Source of the DNA: Achatina immaculata
Taxonomy: Eukaryota > Mollusca > Gastropoda > Stylommatophora > Achatinidae
Direction of reading: 5' to 3'
Assembly: GCA_009760885.1 (NCBI GenBank)
Contig: CM019718.1
Location: forward strand, 23,809,133-23,873,132
DNA length: 64,000 nt
Made by a program: the position numbers and the translations under genes. Positions 26,901-35,270 of the stretch are shown one piece after another. Numbering within the stretch: the first letter of the stretch is position 1; each line of letters opens with the position of its first letter. The notes below the pieces were generated by a model. The model saw only the letters and a list, made by a program, of their open reading frames with translations. It was not told the origin of the DNA and made no database searches.

Positions 26901-29900
26901 TTGGCTGCTTGACTGATTGACTGATTGTTTGACTAACTAGCAGACTGACTAGCTGGATTATCCTAGTCAAAGGTAGTCTCTTCCTTCAATGTTTATTTTC
27001 ATATTCCATTTATTTCAGCTACTAATATTTTTGTATAAATATATCTAGGAAGAGTATTATTTTAAAATGGGCAGGTATTTATACATCTTTTTTTTACTTG
27101 TTACAATCTGATGATTTTTTTTCTGCAATTGTTCTTCACACAACACCACACAAAGAGCAATCCCTTGAATCACACGTGCAAGTCTGCAGATCAGCGTTTT
27201 AAAAATCAAACGATCGAGGAAACTGAATCTTATCACATATTTGTTTGCTTGCTGCTTTTATGGCAAGATTACGCAAATACAGCATTTAAAGAATAGGGGT
27301 CTTGAAAGAAGCTCATTAATAGAATGATGTTCAGCAAGTTCCACAATCTCTTGACATCTCCTTGTTTCGAGATGAGCCTTCTAAGATGAAAAGTGCTGTT
27401 ACATTTCTCTTAACAGTCAAGTTTATTGAGCTGCAAAGAACTAACTAACTCCTTGACAGTCAAGTTTATTGAGCTGCAAAGACCTAACTAACTCCTTGAC
27501 AGTCAAGTTTATTGAGCTGCAAAGAACTAACTAACTCCTTGACAGTCAAGTTTATTGAGCTGCAAAGACCTAACTAACTCCTTGACAGTCAAGGTTAGTG
27601 AGCTACAATGACCTAACTAACTCCTTGATATCATAGATTCATCTAGCTTTGTTCCTACACAGTCATAATCTGTGTGAGTTTGGCCCTGCAAATCTGTGAA
27701 CAATAAAATCTACATGGATTATCCACAAGCAACTAAAGAAATAAAAAAAAATAGGTAATATTTCTACACGAGAAATATCTCCATAGGAAAAAAAAGCACT
27801 TATTTGTAATAGGCAATTTCAGCTACATTTTTAAAACCTCTACTTTGGAAAAATGAAAGTTAATTATACAGTTATATTCAAGGCAAGTAATAAGGAAATG
27901 GGGCTTCAAACGGCGCATTGTTCCGATCCGTAGGGCTTGGGAGGGAGAGAGTAAGAGAGACAGAGAGAGAAGAGAGAGAGAAAGAGAAATAGTTTTACAC
28001 TTGATTACACAATACCACTCAGAGATTATAATTTTTTTTTAAATATTGCCTTTGGTTTATGCATGGATATTAAAATGATGAGTCACATAACCAGGGAAGG
28101 GAGGGTTATTTCAGTGTATCTATTGGCGACTGCAGTTGGCGATCATGCAGTTCCACAACTCCCTGTAGTGTTATCTATTGGCGAATGCAGTTGGCGATCA
28201 TGCAGTTCCACAACTCCTTGTGCCGAGTGGTGATTATTAGCTATGCTGGCGTTCTCTGTCCGTGCCATCTTGTTAGTCTGTTCATAATTTTCTCTCTCTC
28301 TCTCTTTCTATCTCGATCTCTTGTGCCTTCTGTCTTTCTTGTTGCCACAAAGTATTCTAGCTTGTCTCGCAATAGAACGTGTCCTATGTATTAAAATTGT
28401 CTTTTTCTGAATTTAGTTACTGTTCGCCTCATCTCCCCTCCCTCCCTCTCTCTCTCTCTCTCTCTCTCTGAACCTTCTCGTTTGATTTCTTTGCCGTCCA
28501 TGGCATTCTTCTAAAGAACCACATTTCAGTAGCCTCCAGATGGGGTTTGACTTCATCAGTGACAGAACATGGCTCATGAACTAAATAGTTCTTATTTCAC
28601 TAGGTTCTACTTATACGAAGATTCATCATGAAGTTGCTTTTGTCAGATTTTTCTCTTCCATGAGTAATTTGTTTGTTTGTTTGTGTGCGTGTACGTGTGT
28701 GTGTGTGCCTGCATGGGTGCGTGCGTGCGTGCGGGCGTGCGTGCGTGCATGCAAGTGCAAAATATTGCCTTTCTTTGTTCCTTTTGAAAAAAGAAATATT
28801 CCTTGTTGTCGCGCTGCATTTTGACTTACTTATGATTATTTTATATGGACTATGCACGTGCCTATTTAATTTAACTTTCTGACTGGAGAGCGGATCTTGG
28901 TCACAGCTGCTATGTTCATGATTCTAAATAGTCCTTATTTAGGTCAAAAAAATGTGAATGTTGGCAGAAATGTAAGAAAATTCATTAAAATATGAACCAG
29001 AGTTTTATTTATTTATGTATTTATTTATTTTGTAAGGAAGGAAAACTTAAGACATTATGTTGGATCTTACAAGACATAAACAGCATATCGGATTTTACAA
29101 AACGTAGACGTCATGTCAGATTTTACAAACCATTGACACCATGTCGGATTTTACAAAACATAGACATCAGGTTATATTTTTTACAAAACATAGACACCAT
29201 GTCGGATTTTACAAAACATAGACATCAGGTTATATTTTTTACAAAACATAGACACCATGTCGGATTTTACAAAACATAGACATCAGGTTATATTTTTTAC
29301 AAAACATAGACACCATGTCGGATTTTACAAAACATAGACATCAGGTTATATTTTTTACAAAACATAGACACCATGTAGGATTTTACAAAACATAGACATC
29401 AGGTTATATTTTTTACAAAACATAGACACCATGTCGGACTTTACAAAACATAGACATCAGGTTATATTTTTTACAAAACATAGACACCATGTCGGATTTT
29501 ACAAAACATAGACTTCAGGTTATATTTTTTACAAAACATAGACACCATGTAGGATTTTACAAAACATAGACATCAGGTTATATTTTTTACAAAACATAGA
29601 CACCATGTAGGATTTTACAAAACATAGACATCAGGTTATATTTTTTACAAAACATAGACACCATGTCACATTTTACAAAACGTAAACATCGTGTCGGGCA
29701 TAGATAACATATCGCATCTGCTACGCCCATGAATAAAATCTTGATCCCGAGTTACCCCAACCTGAATCTCAACAGGCTGTTCTATATGAAAAGCAAGGCA
29801 ACTGAAGCACCTGAAAGTAGAACATCCCTCAAGCTCAGAGTAGGCTTAGTTATGTTGGTACTCTGATCAGAAGTCGGAGAGTTAAACACCAGCCTTTTAC

Positions 29901-31091
29901 ATACAGGGTAATTAGACATCTGGACAGACACACGTCACACATGTGGACAACTAGAGCCAGGAATTTAGAAACTTAATAAAGATCTCCGAACAGCAGAAGA
30001 ACTAGTGTAAACAGGGTGTTTGACTGTACAGTTTCTGATATTCTCCTGTGTCTGAACGTCATTGAATACTTTGGGTTGCTATTTACACTCTCCGTGAAAT
30101 CTGTATCAGTAGGTTTAGTCATTTGCATGTCCCTTGCCGAACTTTGCCTCCCTAGCAGCTCTTCTGTAGGTCTCTCGGTTGTAAGCAAGATGGCCTGTTG
30201 CTGATCCATCCATTTGCAGATTTATCAACGATGTCTTGCAACCATCTTCACCTTCGTCTTCCTCTCTTTCTTTTTCCCATTATGTACCCTTCCAAGACGG
30301 TCTTCTCTAAATTATCATGACATTTAATGTCCAAAATATTTAAATTTTCTCTGTTTAATCCTCTTTACTAGCCAACCTTCTTCAATATTAAGTTCTTGCA
30401 GTATGGATACATTTGTTCTTTTTTGTGTCCATGATATTTGAAGAACTCTTCTGTAGCATTTACATTCAAAGGCATTTATATGTTTCTCAGCTGTTTTGTT
30501 AAGTGTCCAGATATCTTTCAAAAGTAAATACAGAGTAATGAGAAAATAAAGAAAACCGTGTAAATATAAGATAATAAAGGCATCCCTGTTGTCTTACTAA
30601 CCTTCGGTTTTTTTTTCTTTATAAAGTATTTGTGAACATTTATAAGTCCTTTCTGCATAGGCCAAAGAGCTTGGAGTAACTGCAATCACAACAATAGCGG
30701 AACAAGATGAAGAGCAAGAACTAACAGAAGCTGAGATGGATCCCCACCACAAGTGAGTGTGCGTCTGAACTGTTATCTAAATTACTTGTCTAATCTCTCC
30801 TCGAGTGTTTGTGCTAAGCACGTATGATTCTTGCCTATAGAAAATAGATACCCTTCTAAAACAAAGGCAGGGAGGACAGGTGCTGGCCTCCATACCTCAC
30901 AGTGGTGCAGTGACCCAGAAATGTGAAGGAACTAACACTTCACACCCCTACAATGTGAAGTAAATACTTTGTTTAAAGCGTTCTTCTGCCTGCCACACAT
31001 ACGTAGCTTACTGTACTCACGCCCTGTTATTTTCAACTTGTCTAAACTGGCGTGCTTGTAGCAGTTAATTTATAATAATAATTTACATTTA

Positions 31092-31163
<72 letters not shown>

Positions 31164-32928
31164 TTGTTTTCTTTATTGTGGCATAATTCAAGGAAGTTCT
31201 TGTACTTCTTTTTATGAATGTATGATTTATACACTTGTCTCTCATCTGTTTCATTGTTAAGGTAACTTCGGTTCTGCACGGTTCGGCTCCATTCTTCTGA
31301 TGAACGATCTCGGAAAGCTCTGGCTGTTTCCACTCAGTTGGAATCAACAATAAGTTCACTTTCTTTTAAACTACTTTACATTTTCACCTGTGTTGCCTCT
31401 TTCTGTTTCTTTTTGTTCATGTCTGACTTACCTGTCTTAGCAGCACTCACTTCGCTGCATTTTCTCATTTTTGCGATTTAAGTGCTTCTCCGCCTTTCTT
31501 CATCCCTTTTTGCCCTTCTTCTGTAGACACCCCCGCCCCCTCCCCCACCCCCAGTAGGTTCTGTTAGCTCCTTTGTCCAGGCGTTCTAAGTAAGCAGTCT
31601 TGTCCTCTCTGAGTGTTCTTTGTTCCTTCTGAACTTTGCTCAGTCCATTCTTTCTCACATGGTCTTTTCACTCTTTTATCTTCTGCGCCATCTGGGCGAC
31701 TCTTGTTTAGGCCATATGTATCTGACGGGGGGGGGGGGGGGGGGGGAGCCAGGGCTATCTGGGGCTTAAAACCATGTTCTTTGCCATATGGTAGCCTTTG
31801 AGAACCTCCCTTTACACCATTTCTAAGTCAATCACTGGCTTCCACTTTGTGCACTGTTACGTGTATTTTGTGCACTGTTAGGTGTATTTTGTGCACTGTT
31901 ACGCGTATTGTGTGCACTGTTACGTGTATTTTGTGCACTGTTACGTGTATTTTGTGCACTGTTACGTGTATCGAGGTGGGTTTTGTGCCCGCCTGTCTTA
32001 CTAGGAGACCAACAAGTGTTTCATTTTTCATCTTGTTTTCGTGTCTTTATCTCTTTGTTTTTTTTTTTTGAGTGATCCATGGAGTATTTCTGCCGAAATA
32101 TTGAATTGTTGTATGCTCTTCATTTGTATGTACCCATCTTCCCTTCTGCCTTTCTTTTTTTCTGTCCACTTTCCTCTCTATTTCTATCTTTTTTGTAAAG
32201 CTAAAACCGTACACCTCCATCTATGTTCACTACCAGAACCAGTTTTATTGCAGTCGTCATTTCGCTTATATCTCATCATTAATGTTATTTATTTTTTTCT
32301 GAAATAAAACAGGGCAGCAGTAGATACTGCAGAAAACAGCATCGACGATACAAGCGAGAAGCCACCTCTTATATCTGGGGGATGTTACGATTCCAGAAAT
32401 GTCGACTCATCCTGTGAGGACACATTCAACTCTGGAGGCTACTTCTGGCCGCCTACCCCCTTACATGACCCTTACTATTCTATGGCAATGATGGTGTACA
32501 AAGACCCAGCTTTGATCTGTGCTCCGTACACTTCAGTCCCCGGGTCAACAGACACCTGCACCACAGGCCCTGTATTCGCCACTGTCACGAACAAGGGCGC
32601 ATATGAGTTGTGTGATGAAATGGCGACGGCAGCTGCAAGCAGTGGGCATCCCTCATCATCTCTTCATCAACAACACGAAATGGCCATACTAAAAGCGACA
32701 TCTACCACTTTACCACAACAGACTTACCCATCAGCCTCGTCGTGTTCAGCTTCTGAACCTGGATCAGGCCCAGAAAATTCCAAACTCTTCCCAGCGGATT
32801 ATCTTTCATCTTCACCCCACCCTCGAAACAGCGGCTCGTCCAGTTCGCCCAACCCCGGGGTTATCAATCTTCCCAACCCCACAGCCTTCATGATGCTTAG
32901 AACCTTAGAGCTACAGGAAACTATTTGA
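5041..32928 (+). CDS. Gene 1: two-pass transmembrane protein of unknown family, four coding exons
   Basis: Joined coding parts: 5041-5230, 11707-11846, 30661-30752, 32313-32928 (1038 nt, 345 aa plus stop). Phases 1, 0 and 2 match at every junction and all introns are GT-AG. Predicted layout: cytosolic-type basic N-terminus (1-36); TM1 about 37-60 ([20 protein letters not shown]); loop of about 14 residues; TM2 about 74-98 ([20 protein letters not shown]); Lys/Arg-rich stop at MRKRAHTK; acidic stretch [14 protein letters not shown] (124-137); then a ~205-residue Ser/Pro/Thr-rich, probably disordered tail with PPLI and [11 protein letters not shown]. No signal peptide is evident. The short-loop hairpin plus long tail recalls small two-TM families such as TMEM200 or PIRT in layout only; no homology is claimed. 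The gene model is well supported; function is unknown. Confidence 0.8.
5231..6270. other. Intron 1, unique sequence
   Basis: Start of the 6.5-kb first intron of gene 1. I see no coding, RNA or repeat feature here beyond a short (CAA)n run near 5670. Confidence 0.5.
6271..6535. repeat. Minisatellite, 34-bp unit, ~7.5 copies
   Basis: Units of cagtaacatagctaaatac plus 15 more bases at an exact 34-bp step (for example 6274 to 6308). It lies in gene 1 intron 1. Confidence 0.9.
6540..7680. other. Intron 1, no gene seen
   Basis: Contains a C/A homopolymer pair (6686-6710), a C run (7183-7199) and small ORFs on both strands without recognisable domains or coding character. Confidence 0.4.
7691..7806 (-). 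mobile_element. LINE family B, 3'-terminal fragment with (GAAT)n tail
   Basis: The reverse strand matches the 3' end of the LINE at 16134-17740: the [15 protein letters not shown] region, then GAAT repeats. A 7-bp direct repeat, tccatat, flanks it at 7684-7690 and 7807-7813, consistent with a target-site duplication around a strongly 5'-truncated copy. Confidence 0.7.
8280..8575. repeat. Degenerate tandem repeat, ~34-bp unit
   Basis: About eight diverged units built around gcttgttagcaaaattcac. The last two are near-identical (actcccatat / gcaaccattgttgc). The upstream stretch 7814-8279 is AT-rich and shows no gene. Confidence 0.7.
8990..9210. repeat. Tandem repeat around gagctgttaaccatcatggc
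   Basis: About seven imperfect units of 26-31 bases alternate ttaaccatcatgg and tttaccagcatgg. Short units and indels indicate decay. Confidence 0.75.
9263..9310. repeat. (TA)n microsatellite
   Basis: Uninterrupted TA repeat of about 48 bases. Confidence 0.95.
9640..10305. repeat. Minisatellite, 20-bp unit, ~33 copies
   Basis: Unit tgaaactatgtacctggctg with many point variants (tat/tgt, ggc/ggt) but a stable 20-bp period. It is entirely intronic to gene 1. Confidence 0.95.
10736..10782. repeat. (GA)n microsatellite
   Basis: Near-pure GA run. No LINE sequence is visible next to it, unlike the GA runs near 23.9 and 54.6 kb. Confidence 0.95.
10918..11106. repeat. (ATC)n and (GGAT)n microsatellites
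   Basis: (ATC)n at about 10918-10960 and a near-perfect (GGAT)n run at about 11060-11106, about 100 bases apart. Confidence 0.9.
11707..11846 (+). CDS. Gene 1 coding exon 2 (loop and TM2)
   Basis: The acceptor tttctgcag ends at 11706. The first two bases complete codon 64, then [20 protein letters not shown] and the rest of TM2 follow, ending [11 protein letters not shown]. The donor is caa|gttagt after 11846 (phase 0). A second GT four bases later would shift the frame. The hydrophobic run of about 20 residues flanked by the basic cluster MRKR supports a membrane segment with the C-terminus in the cytosol. Confidence 0.8.
11847..12535. other. Start of 18.8-kb intron 2, no gene seen
   Basis: Unique sequence with short ORFs lacking domains. 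Confidence 0.4.
12536..12668. repeat. (GA)n run followed by a 32-base G homopolymer
   Basis: GA repeat at about 12536-12584, then about 50 unique bases, then G32 at 12637-12668. Long G runs are unstable and can form G-quadruplexes; assembly length is uncertain. Confidence 0.9.
12690..13355. repeat. Minisatellite, 34-bp unit, ~19 copies, with GGGTTAG in each unit
   Basis: Unit gacccatagttgatatgcca followed by gcgtcagggttagc. Some units are missing part of the sequence (near 12930) or carry a 3-base insertion (ttgttgat). It lies in gene 1 intron 2. Confidence 0.95.
13356..13935. other. Intronic, nothing recognised
   Basis: No ORF with domain content and no repeat visible. Confidence 0.4.
14095..14510 (-). 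mobile_element. CR1/L2-like LINE 3' end (remnant)
   Basis: The reverse strand shares its 3' UTR pattern (tgtcctttatcacac block; stretch around ggatggaagggtactcc) with the copy at 42437-42975, where the protein tail is readable. The 3' tail is a GACA/GATA run at 14092-14112. Most of the coding part is lost at the GA run that follows. Confidence 0.5.
14512..14632. repeat. (GA)n then (TTA)n microsatellites
   Basis: GA/GATA run at 14512-14570 and TTA/TTG run at 14593-14632. Confidence 0.9.
14975..15185. repeat. Minisatellite, 27-bp unit, ~7.5 copies
   Basis: Unit aacggtctagaagatataag plus atataag. The first units carry cgctct in place of cggtct. From 15186 to 15535 nothing is recognised. Confidence 0.95.
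15535..15885. repeat. Degenerate repeat field (gaatgtaatcactgacc-like)
   Basis: Imperfect units of 30-70 bases, with a near-exact duplication of aagaaaatgtaatcatctat at about 15738 and 15791. Confidence 0.7.
16134..17740 (-). mobile_element. LINE family B, 5'-truncated, with 11-bp TSD
   Basis: Reverse-strand reading gives a long reverse transcriptase segment in two frames. The first (to about 17413) carries [20 protein letters not shown]. The second (17440-16142) carries [51 protein letters not shown] and the catalytic YADD in [11 protein letters not shown], then the typical LINE tail ending [17 protein letters not shown] single-base difference near 17440 separates the frames, so the copy is dead. 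The endonuclease is missing. The 3' tail is a short GAAT run. The same 11 bases, tagtaccacat, stand at 16123-16133 and 17741-17751, a clear target-site duplication. The clade is probably RTE-like (inference). It sits antisense in gene 1 intron 2. Confidence 0.85.
18085..18225 (-). mobile_element. tRNA-headed SINE
   Basis: The reverse strand starts GGGACTGGCTAGCGTAGTGG, carries an A-box-like TAGCGTAGTGGTTAGAGC and a B-box-like GGGTACGAATC 30-odd bases later, then an A-rich spacer and the body block ccgaggtcgacccagcctc shared with copies at 3826-4005 and 61735-61975. It may extend left to about 18020. It is not a functional tRNA: there is no proper acceptor or anticodon pairing that I can fold by eye. 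Confidence 0.65.
18781..19518 (+). pseudogene. Mariner-like (DUF4817-type) transposase, internally deleted
   Basis: Reading begins [20 protein letters not shown], continues through the helix-turn-helix part ([20 protein letters not shown]) and jumps near 19085 to the C-terminal catalytic part: [20 protein letters not shown], then [18 protein letters not shown] and [14 protein letters not shown], and finally [17 protein letters not shown] stop near 18925, a frameshift near 19340 and the loss of the central part carrying the first catalytic Asp make it inactive. The family is the IS630-Tc1-mariner superfamily with N-terminal DUF4817, common as a multi-copy 'transposase' in invertebrates. Terminal inverted repeats were not convincingly found. 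Confidence 0.75.
19840..20165. repeat. Tandem repeat, 62-bp unit, ~5 copies
   Basis: Unit starts at gattcacaagatgtctcctg (19842, 19904, 19974, 20036, 20098). The third step is 70 bp because of an internal ctcctcct duplication. The pyrimidine-rich unit stays open in more than one frame and yields false ORFs. From 20166 to 20985 no feature is recognised. Confidence 0.9.
20990..21765 (+). mobile_element. LINE family A 3' part with a nested family B tail
   Basis: Degenerate RT C-terminal region parallel to the copy at 23203-23950: VYLGSR-like block near 21100, then [40 protein letters not shown] and [13 protein letters not shown]. At 21655 it switches to about 95 bases of family B 3' end ([18 protein letters not shown] reading) with a GACT tail, then returns at about 21752 to the family A terminus leading into GA repeats. 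Confidence 0.75.
21766..21920. repeat. (GA)n tail and (TA)n
   Basis: GA run at about 21763-21815, the tail of the preceding LINE; separate TA run at 21895-21918. Confidence 0.9.
22208..22245. repeat. (GA)n microsatellite
   Basis: Short GA run. From here to 23190 there is pyrimidine-rich unique sequence with no recognised gene. Confidence 0.9.
23203..23950 (+). mobile_element. LINE family A, 5'-truncated, GA tail, 11-bp TSD
   Basis: The C-terminal third of a non-LTR pol protein in two frames. It starts at [14 protein letters not shown], then [60 protein letters not shown] and [20 protein letters not shown], stopping at ASCALGT and followed by ttaaggttcagagagaga and a ~45-base GA tail. The target-site repeat gtcatatgttt stands at 23192-23202 and 23951-23961. 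It is a 5'-truncated dead copy with a frameshift near 23470. Confidence 0.8.
24087..24303. mobile_element. Possible hAT-like MITE
   Basis: The left end cagtgtttccca and right end tgggaaacacca are inverted matches (10 of 12), a pattern typical of hAT termini. The interior holds G-rich runs at 24139-24157 and 24221-24236 and no coding sequence. Flanking 8-mers match only partly. Confidence 0.4.
24679..24708. repeat. (CAAA)n microsatellite
   Basis: Seven to eight repeats. The surrounding 24310-25490 holds homopolymer C runs (24943-24957, 25061-25074) but no recognised gene. Confidence 0.9.
25495..25745. repeat. Tandem repeat, 25-bp unit, ~10 copies
   Basis: Unit gtgcgtcatcagtcgatcat plus aggaa or aaaaa, diverged. 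The 25-bp step is exact at 25563, 25588 and 25613. Confidence 0.85.
25850..26300. repeat. Minisatellite, 40-bp unit, ~11 copies
   Basis: Unit ttgactgccctgcaggctag plus ttgactggctgatttacctt. Variants have tgcccgactggctagctg in the same slot. Confidence 0.95.
26301..26965. repeat. Degenerate (GACT)n-derived field
   Basis: About 660 bases of gactgactaactgactg-like imperfect tetranucleotides (gact, gatt, ggct), continuous with the 40-bp array. Confidence 0.8.
27415..27635. repeat. Tandem repeat, 43-bp unit, ~5 copies
   Basis: gacagtcaagtttattgagc repeats at an exact 43-bp step (27455, 27498 and on). The last unit is diverged. 26966-27410 and 27640-28110 show no gene. Confidence 0.9.
28117..28215. 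repeat. Direct duplication, ~52-bp unit x2
   Basis: tctattggcgactgcagttg and the following bases through ccacaactcc are repeated immediately, with two mismatches. Confidence 0.85.
28285..28470. repeat. Short (CT)n runs
   Basis: CT runs near 28288-28312 and 28439-28470, separated by unique sequence. Confidence 0.85.
28668..28752. repeat. (TTTG)n / (GT)n / (GCGT)n tract
   Basis: Alternating purine-pyrimidine repeat (gtgtgtgtg, gcgtgcgtgcg), a sequence type able to adopt Z-DNA. Reading on either strand gives only false ORFs. Confidence 0.85.
29065..29700. repeat. Satellite, 58-bp dimeric unit (28+30), ~9 copies
   Basis: Each 58-bp unit has two related halves that both begin acaaaacatagaca: one continues ccatgtcggatttt, the other tcaggttatatttttt. 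The 58-bp step is exact (29163 to 29221). Edge units are monomeric, as expected if a ~29-bp monomer array became a dimer array. Confidence 0.95.
29705..30110. other. Intron 2, no gene seen
   Basis: Unique sequence without recognisable coding or RNA features. Confidence 0.4.
30115..30512 (-). mobile_element. LINE family B, 3' fragment
   Basis: The reverse strand gives [40 protein letters not shown] and [19 protein letters not shown], nearly identical to the copy at 16134-17740, followed by frameshifted sequence to the common 3' end. The tetranucleotide tail is lost and no target-site repeat was found. It ends only 150 bases before gene 1 exon 3. Confidence 0.8.
30661..30752 (+). CDS. Gene 1 coding exon 3 (acidic linker)
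   Basis: The acceptor tttctgcatag ends at 30660. It encodes [20 protein letters not shown] and [10 protein letters not shown], then two bases of a Lys codon completed by exon 4. The donor aa|gtgagt after 30752 matches the consensus well. Phase 0 in, phase 2 out. This linker of about 30 residues follows the basic stop of TM2. Confidence 0.8.
30862..30962 (+). mobile_element. SINE 3' fragment
   Basis: The block cagtgacccagaaatgtgaa...actaacacttcacacccctac matches the reverse complement of 61740-61790, the 3' end of the headed SINE there. It lies in gene 1 intron 3. Confidence 0.55.
31098..31162. repeat. (TA)n microsatellite
   Basis: About 64 uninterrupted bases of TA. Confidence 0.95.
31725..31747. 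repeat. Poly-G run
   Basis: G homopolymer of about 21 bases in intron 3. Confidence 0.9.
31842..31975. repeat. Minisatellite, 21-bp unit, ~6 copies
   Basis: Unit gtgcactgttacgtgtattt plus t. The 21-bp length keeps false ORFs open on both strands. Confidence 0.9.
32313..32928 (+). CDS. Gene 1 coding exon 4 (C-terminal tail)
   Basis: The acceptor aataaaacag ends at 32312. The first base completes Lys141, then [20 protein letters not shown] and a 204-residue tail to TGA at 32926-32928, ending [12 protein letters not shown]. The first half is Asp/Cys/Tyr-rich ([20 protein letters not shown]). The second half is Ser/Pro/His low-complexity ([18 protein letters not shown]), a typical disordered tail. 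Codon use and composition differ clearly from the flanking AT-rich intron. The first AATAAA downstream on this strand that I can find is at 34596, which would give a 1.7-kb 3' UTR. Confidence 0.85.
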
Positions 32929-32970
32929 TTTTGGAAACTGTACTTTCACCTGTTAAAAGGCAGAATTCTC

Positions 32971-33080
32971 GTTTCCACGCCACTGAGGCATGCTGGGAGT
33001 ACGGTGTTAGGCCCGTATTTTCCACGACCTTCAGCACAGGAAAGTGTGCTGTGCTCAGTAACACGCCTGGCCGCACCTTC
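32971..33080 (-). mobile_element. SINE fragment in the gene 1 3' flank/UTR
   Basis: Matches the 3826-4005 copy through agtacggtgttaggcccgta and caggaaagtgtgctg. It starts about 40 bases after the stop codon and would be transcribed antisense within the 3' UTR. Confidence 0.55.
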
Positions 33081-33084
33081 ACCT

Positions 33085-34390
33085 GTGTGCAGTCTGTTTC
33101 TTGTGATAAGCATTTTCCTCATAGCATTTTGGAGATACACTAAGAGTTGACGTGCTTTGCCCGTGATCATAAAGTAGATTATTTAAAATACAAGTTGAAT
33201 TCCATACGTCTAAACTACGAAACGCTTACGTTCAATACTTCAATGTCATTCTACTGCAGACTAATAAGTATTTTCTTTTGAACATATATTTTAGGTCTAG
33301 TACGTATATTTTTTTGTGTTTGTTACTATTGTACGTAATTACAAAATTTAGAGTTCCCGCCAACTGATGCCCTCTTGAAGACCTTACAGCAACAATGAGG
33401 ATTGTGGGAAATTTATTATGGATTTAGTTTTTTTTTTCTTTAGTTCCAGTATAGACTTAGGATTTAGACTTCGACAGATAACAGAGCAAGAGAAATATGA
33501 GCGTTTCATTGCACACCTTCACATTCGGAAAGCTACCGATCTCAACAGTATTACAGCAATGCTCACCTGAAAAATCATCACTACAATGAGAAAAATGCTC
33601 ACCTGAAAAGGCACCACTACAATGGGGAAGTTTGAGCTGCTGAAGTCAAAAACGAAAATGACTTTGATTGATTACTGAGTACACATCTGTCAATGTTTAA
33701 CTGAAGACTTGAGAGATGTGATATCAGTCTGACTGGTTGGCAGTAAAGAGAAAGTAAGGGAAAAGGGAGAGGAAAGAGTAGACTAGAATGGTTTCAAATA
33801 GATGAAACTTTAATAGTTATGCAACACTTTTCTGAACGCAGCTGTCACTGGAGAGACTGGAATCAGATTAGTCGAGATATTAGCAGAAACATCTTTATGA
33901 CTTAGCATGCTTCTAACCAAGTCTCTAATCATTTCAACGGCCGTAATCACAGAGGCAAGTCTGACTTTCAAGTAACAACTATTAATCAAAGTCACTCTGG
34001 GGAATGGGGCCGCCTGGGGCTTGAGAACTGACGCATGCAGGAATATGTGACACTGGAGCCACATGGATTGAATTCGAAATTCAGTTTTACTTAACCTTTA
34101 AGTTCTTCACAGTCATAGTCCCTTCTTACTAATTTCTTATCTACTATTTCCTTACTTGTAGCTGATATTCTGGGATATTTACCACACTATATCACAAACT
34201 CTCTATCACAGACACATTCATCTATTCCACCCACCTTTCTTCTGTTTGAAACCATTCTATCCCACTCTCTCCTCTCCTTTTTCCCCCACTTTCTCTTTAC
34301 TATTAACGAGTCAGACTGAACTTTCAAATCTTCATTAAACATTGGCAATACCAGGCGCACTTTCAATCCAGTTTTTTTTAAAGTCATGTG
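33085..34390. other. Probable gene 1 3' UTR and flank
   Basis: No ORF with domain content. A short direct repeat lies near 33560-33620 (tgctcacctgaaaa twice). Nothing else is recognised. Confidence 0.35.
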
Positions 34391-34404
34391 GTGGTACAAG
34401 AAAA

Positions 34405-34492
34405 AAAATCCCCACTGCTGGGATTTGTACTCCGTACAACCGAATTAGTAAAGCGAGCGCCCAACCACTCATCCAACCAGACCGTCTCAGAT
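34405..34492 (-). mobile_element. tRNA-like SINE head
   Basis: The reverse strand reads GGTCTGGTTGGATGAGTGGT (A-box-like GGATGAGTGG), then GGAGTACAAATCCC (B-box-like) about 40 bases on, followed by an A-rich spacer seen as ccccac/ttttttt on the + strand. Similar to the 18-kb head but a different sequence version. Confidence 0.5.
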
Positions 34493-34894
34493 AGCTTAGT
34501 AAGAAATGTAGATAATAATATTAATTTTTCACGTAAGAAATACCAGCGAGTTGTGTAGTTGCATCACGTGATACATAATACTGTCCTCCGTGATTAATAA
34601 ATTATTCGTTTATGAAATTACACATGTAAAGTTCTCTCCAGTTCACACAAGGTATTCTCTCTATTCAGTGTAACGTTTTCATTGGATCTCCCAAGCTGGA
34701 GATAGAAAGAAAGAGATGCAAGTGGCGACTTCCACAGAGTTAATCTAAATATCACTGGGAATGTCATGTTCAGGAATATTAAATGTAGATTGTCCCTTAA
34801 ATAATGTTGTGATCGTCTTGTTCCGTGTCATCTTCTTTGGCTGTCTGTATCTGTTTCTCTCTATCAGCAGTTATTTCCATCTCGGCAACGATTT

Positions 34895-35092
34895 TTTAAA
34901 AATTTGAAGTCAGTAGAAAATCTGTGGAATATTGTACCTGAAAGTTCATGGAATGTTGCACCAGCAAGTCTATGGAATGTTGCATCCCCAAGTCTACGGA
35001 ATGATTTACACTCAAGTCTATGGAATGTTGCACCAGCAAGATTATGGAATGTTTTACACTAAGGTTATGGAATGTTGCATCCGCAAGGTGTC
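34895..35092. repeat. Degenerate tandem repeat around tggaatgttgcaccagcaag
   Basis: About six imperfect units of 28-32 bases. Confidence 0.8.
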
Positions 35093-35270
35093 ACATATAT
35101 GAGTTTGAACTTTAACTCTGTCAAAGTAAAAATTTGACTCTCTGTCAAATCAAGAAAAGTGAATTGTGCATTTTTTTAACCACATGTTTTTTTTTTTAAA
35201 ATTCCTACGAAGAAAACGTTTGTGGAAAATGTTGCATCCTACATATAAGATGTCTAGCAAAACCGAATAA

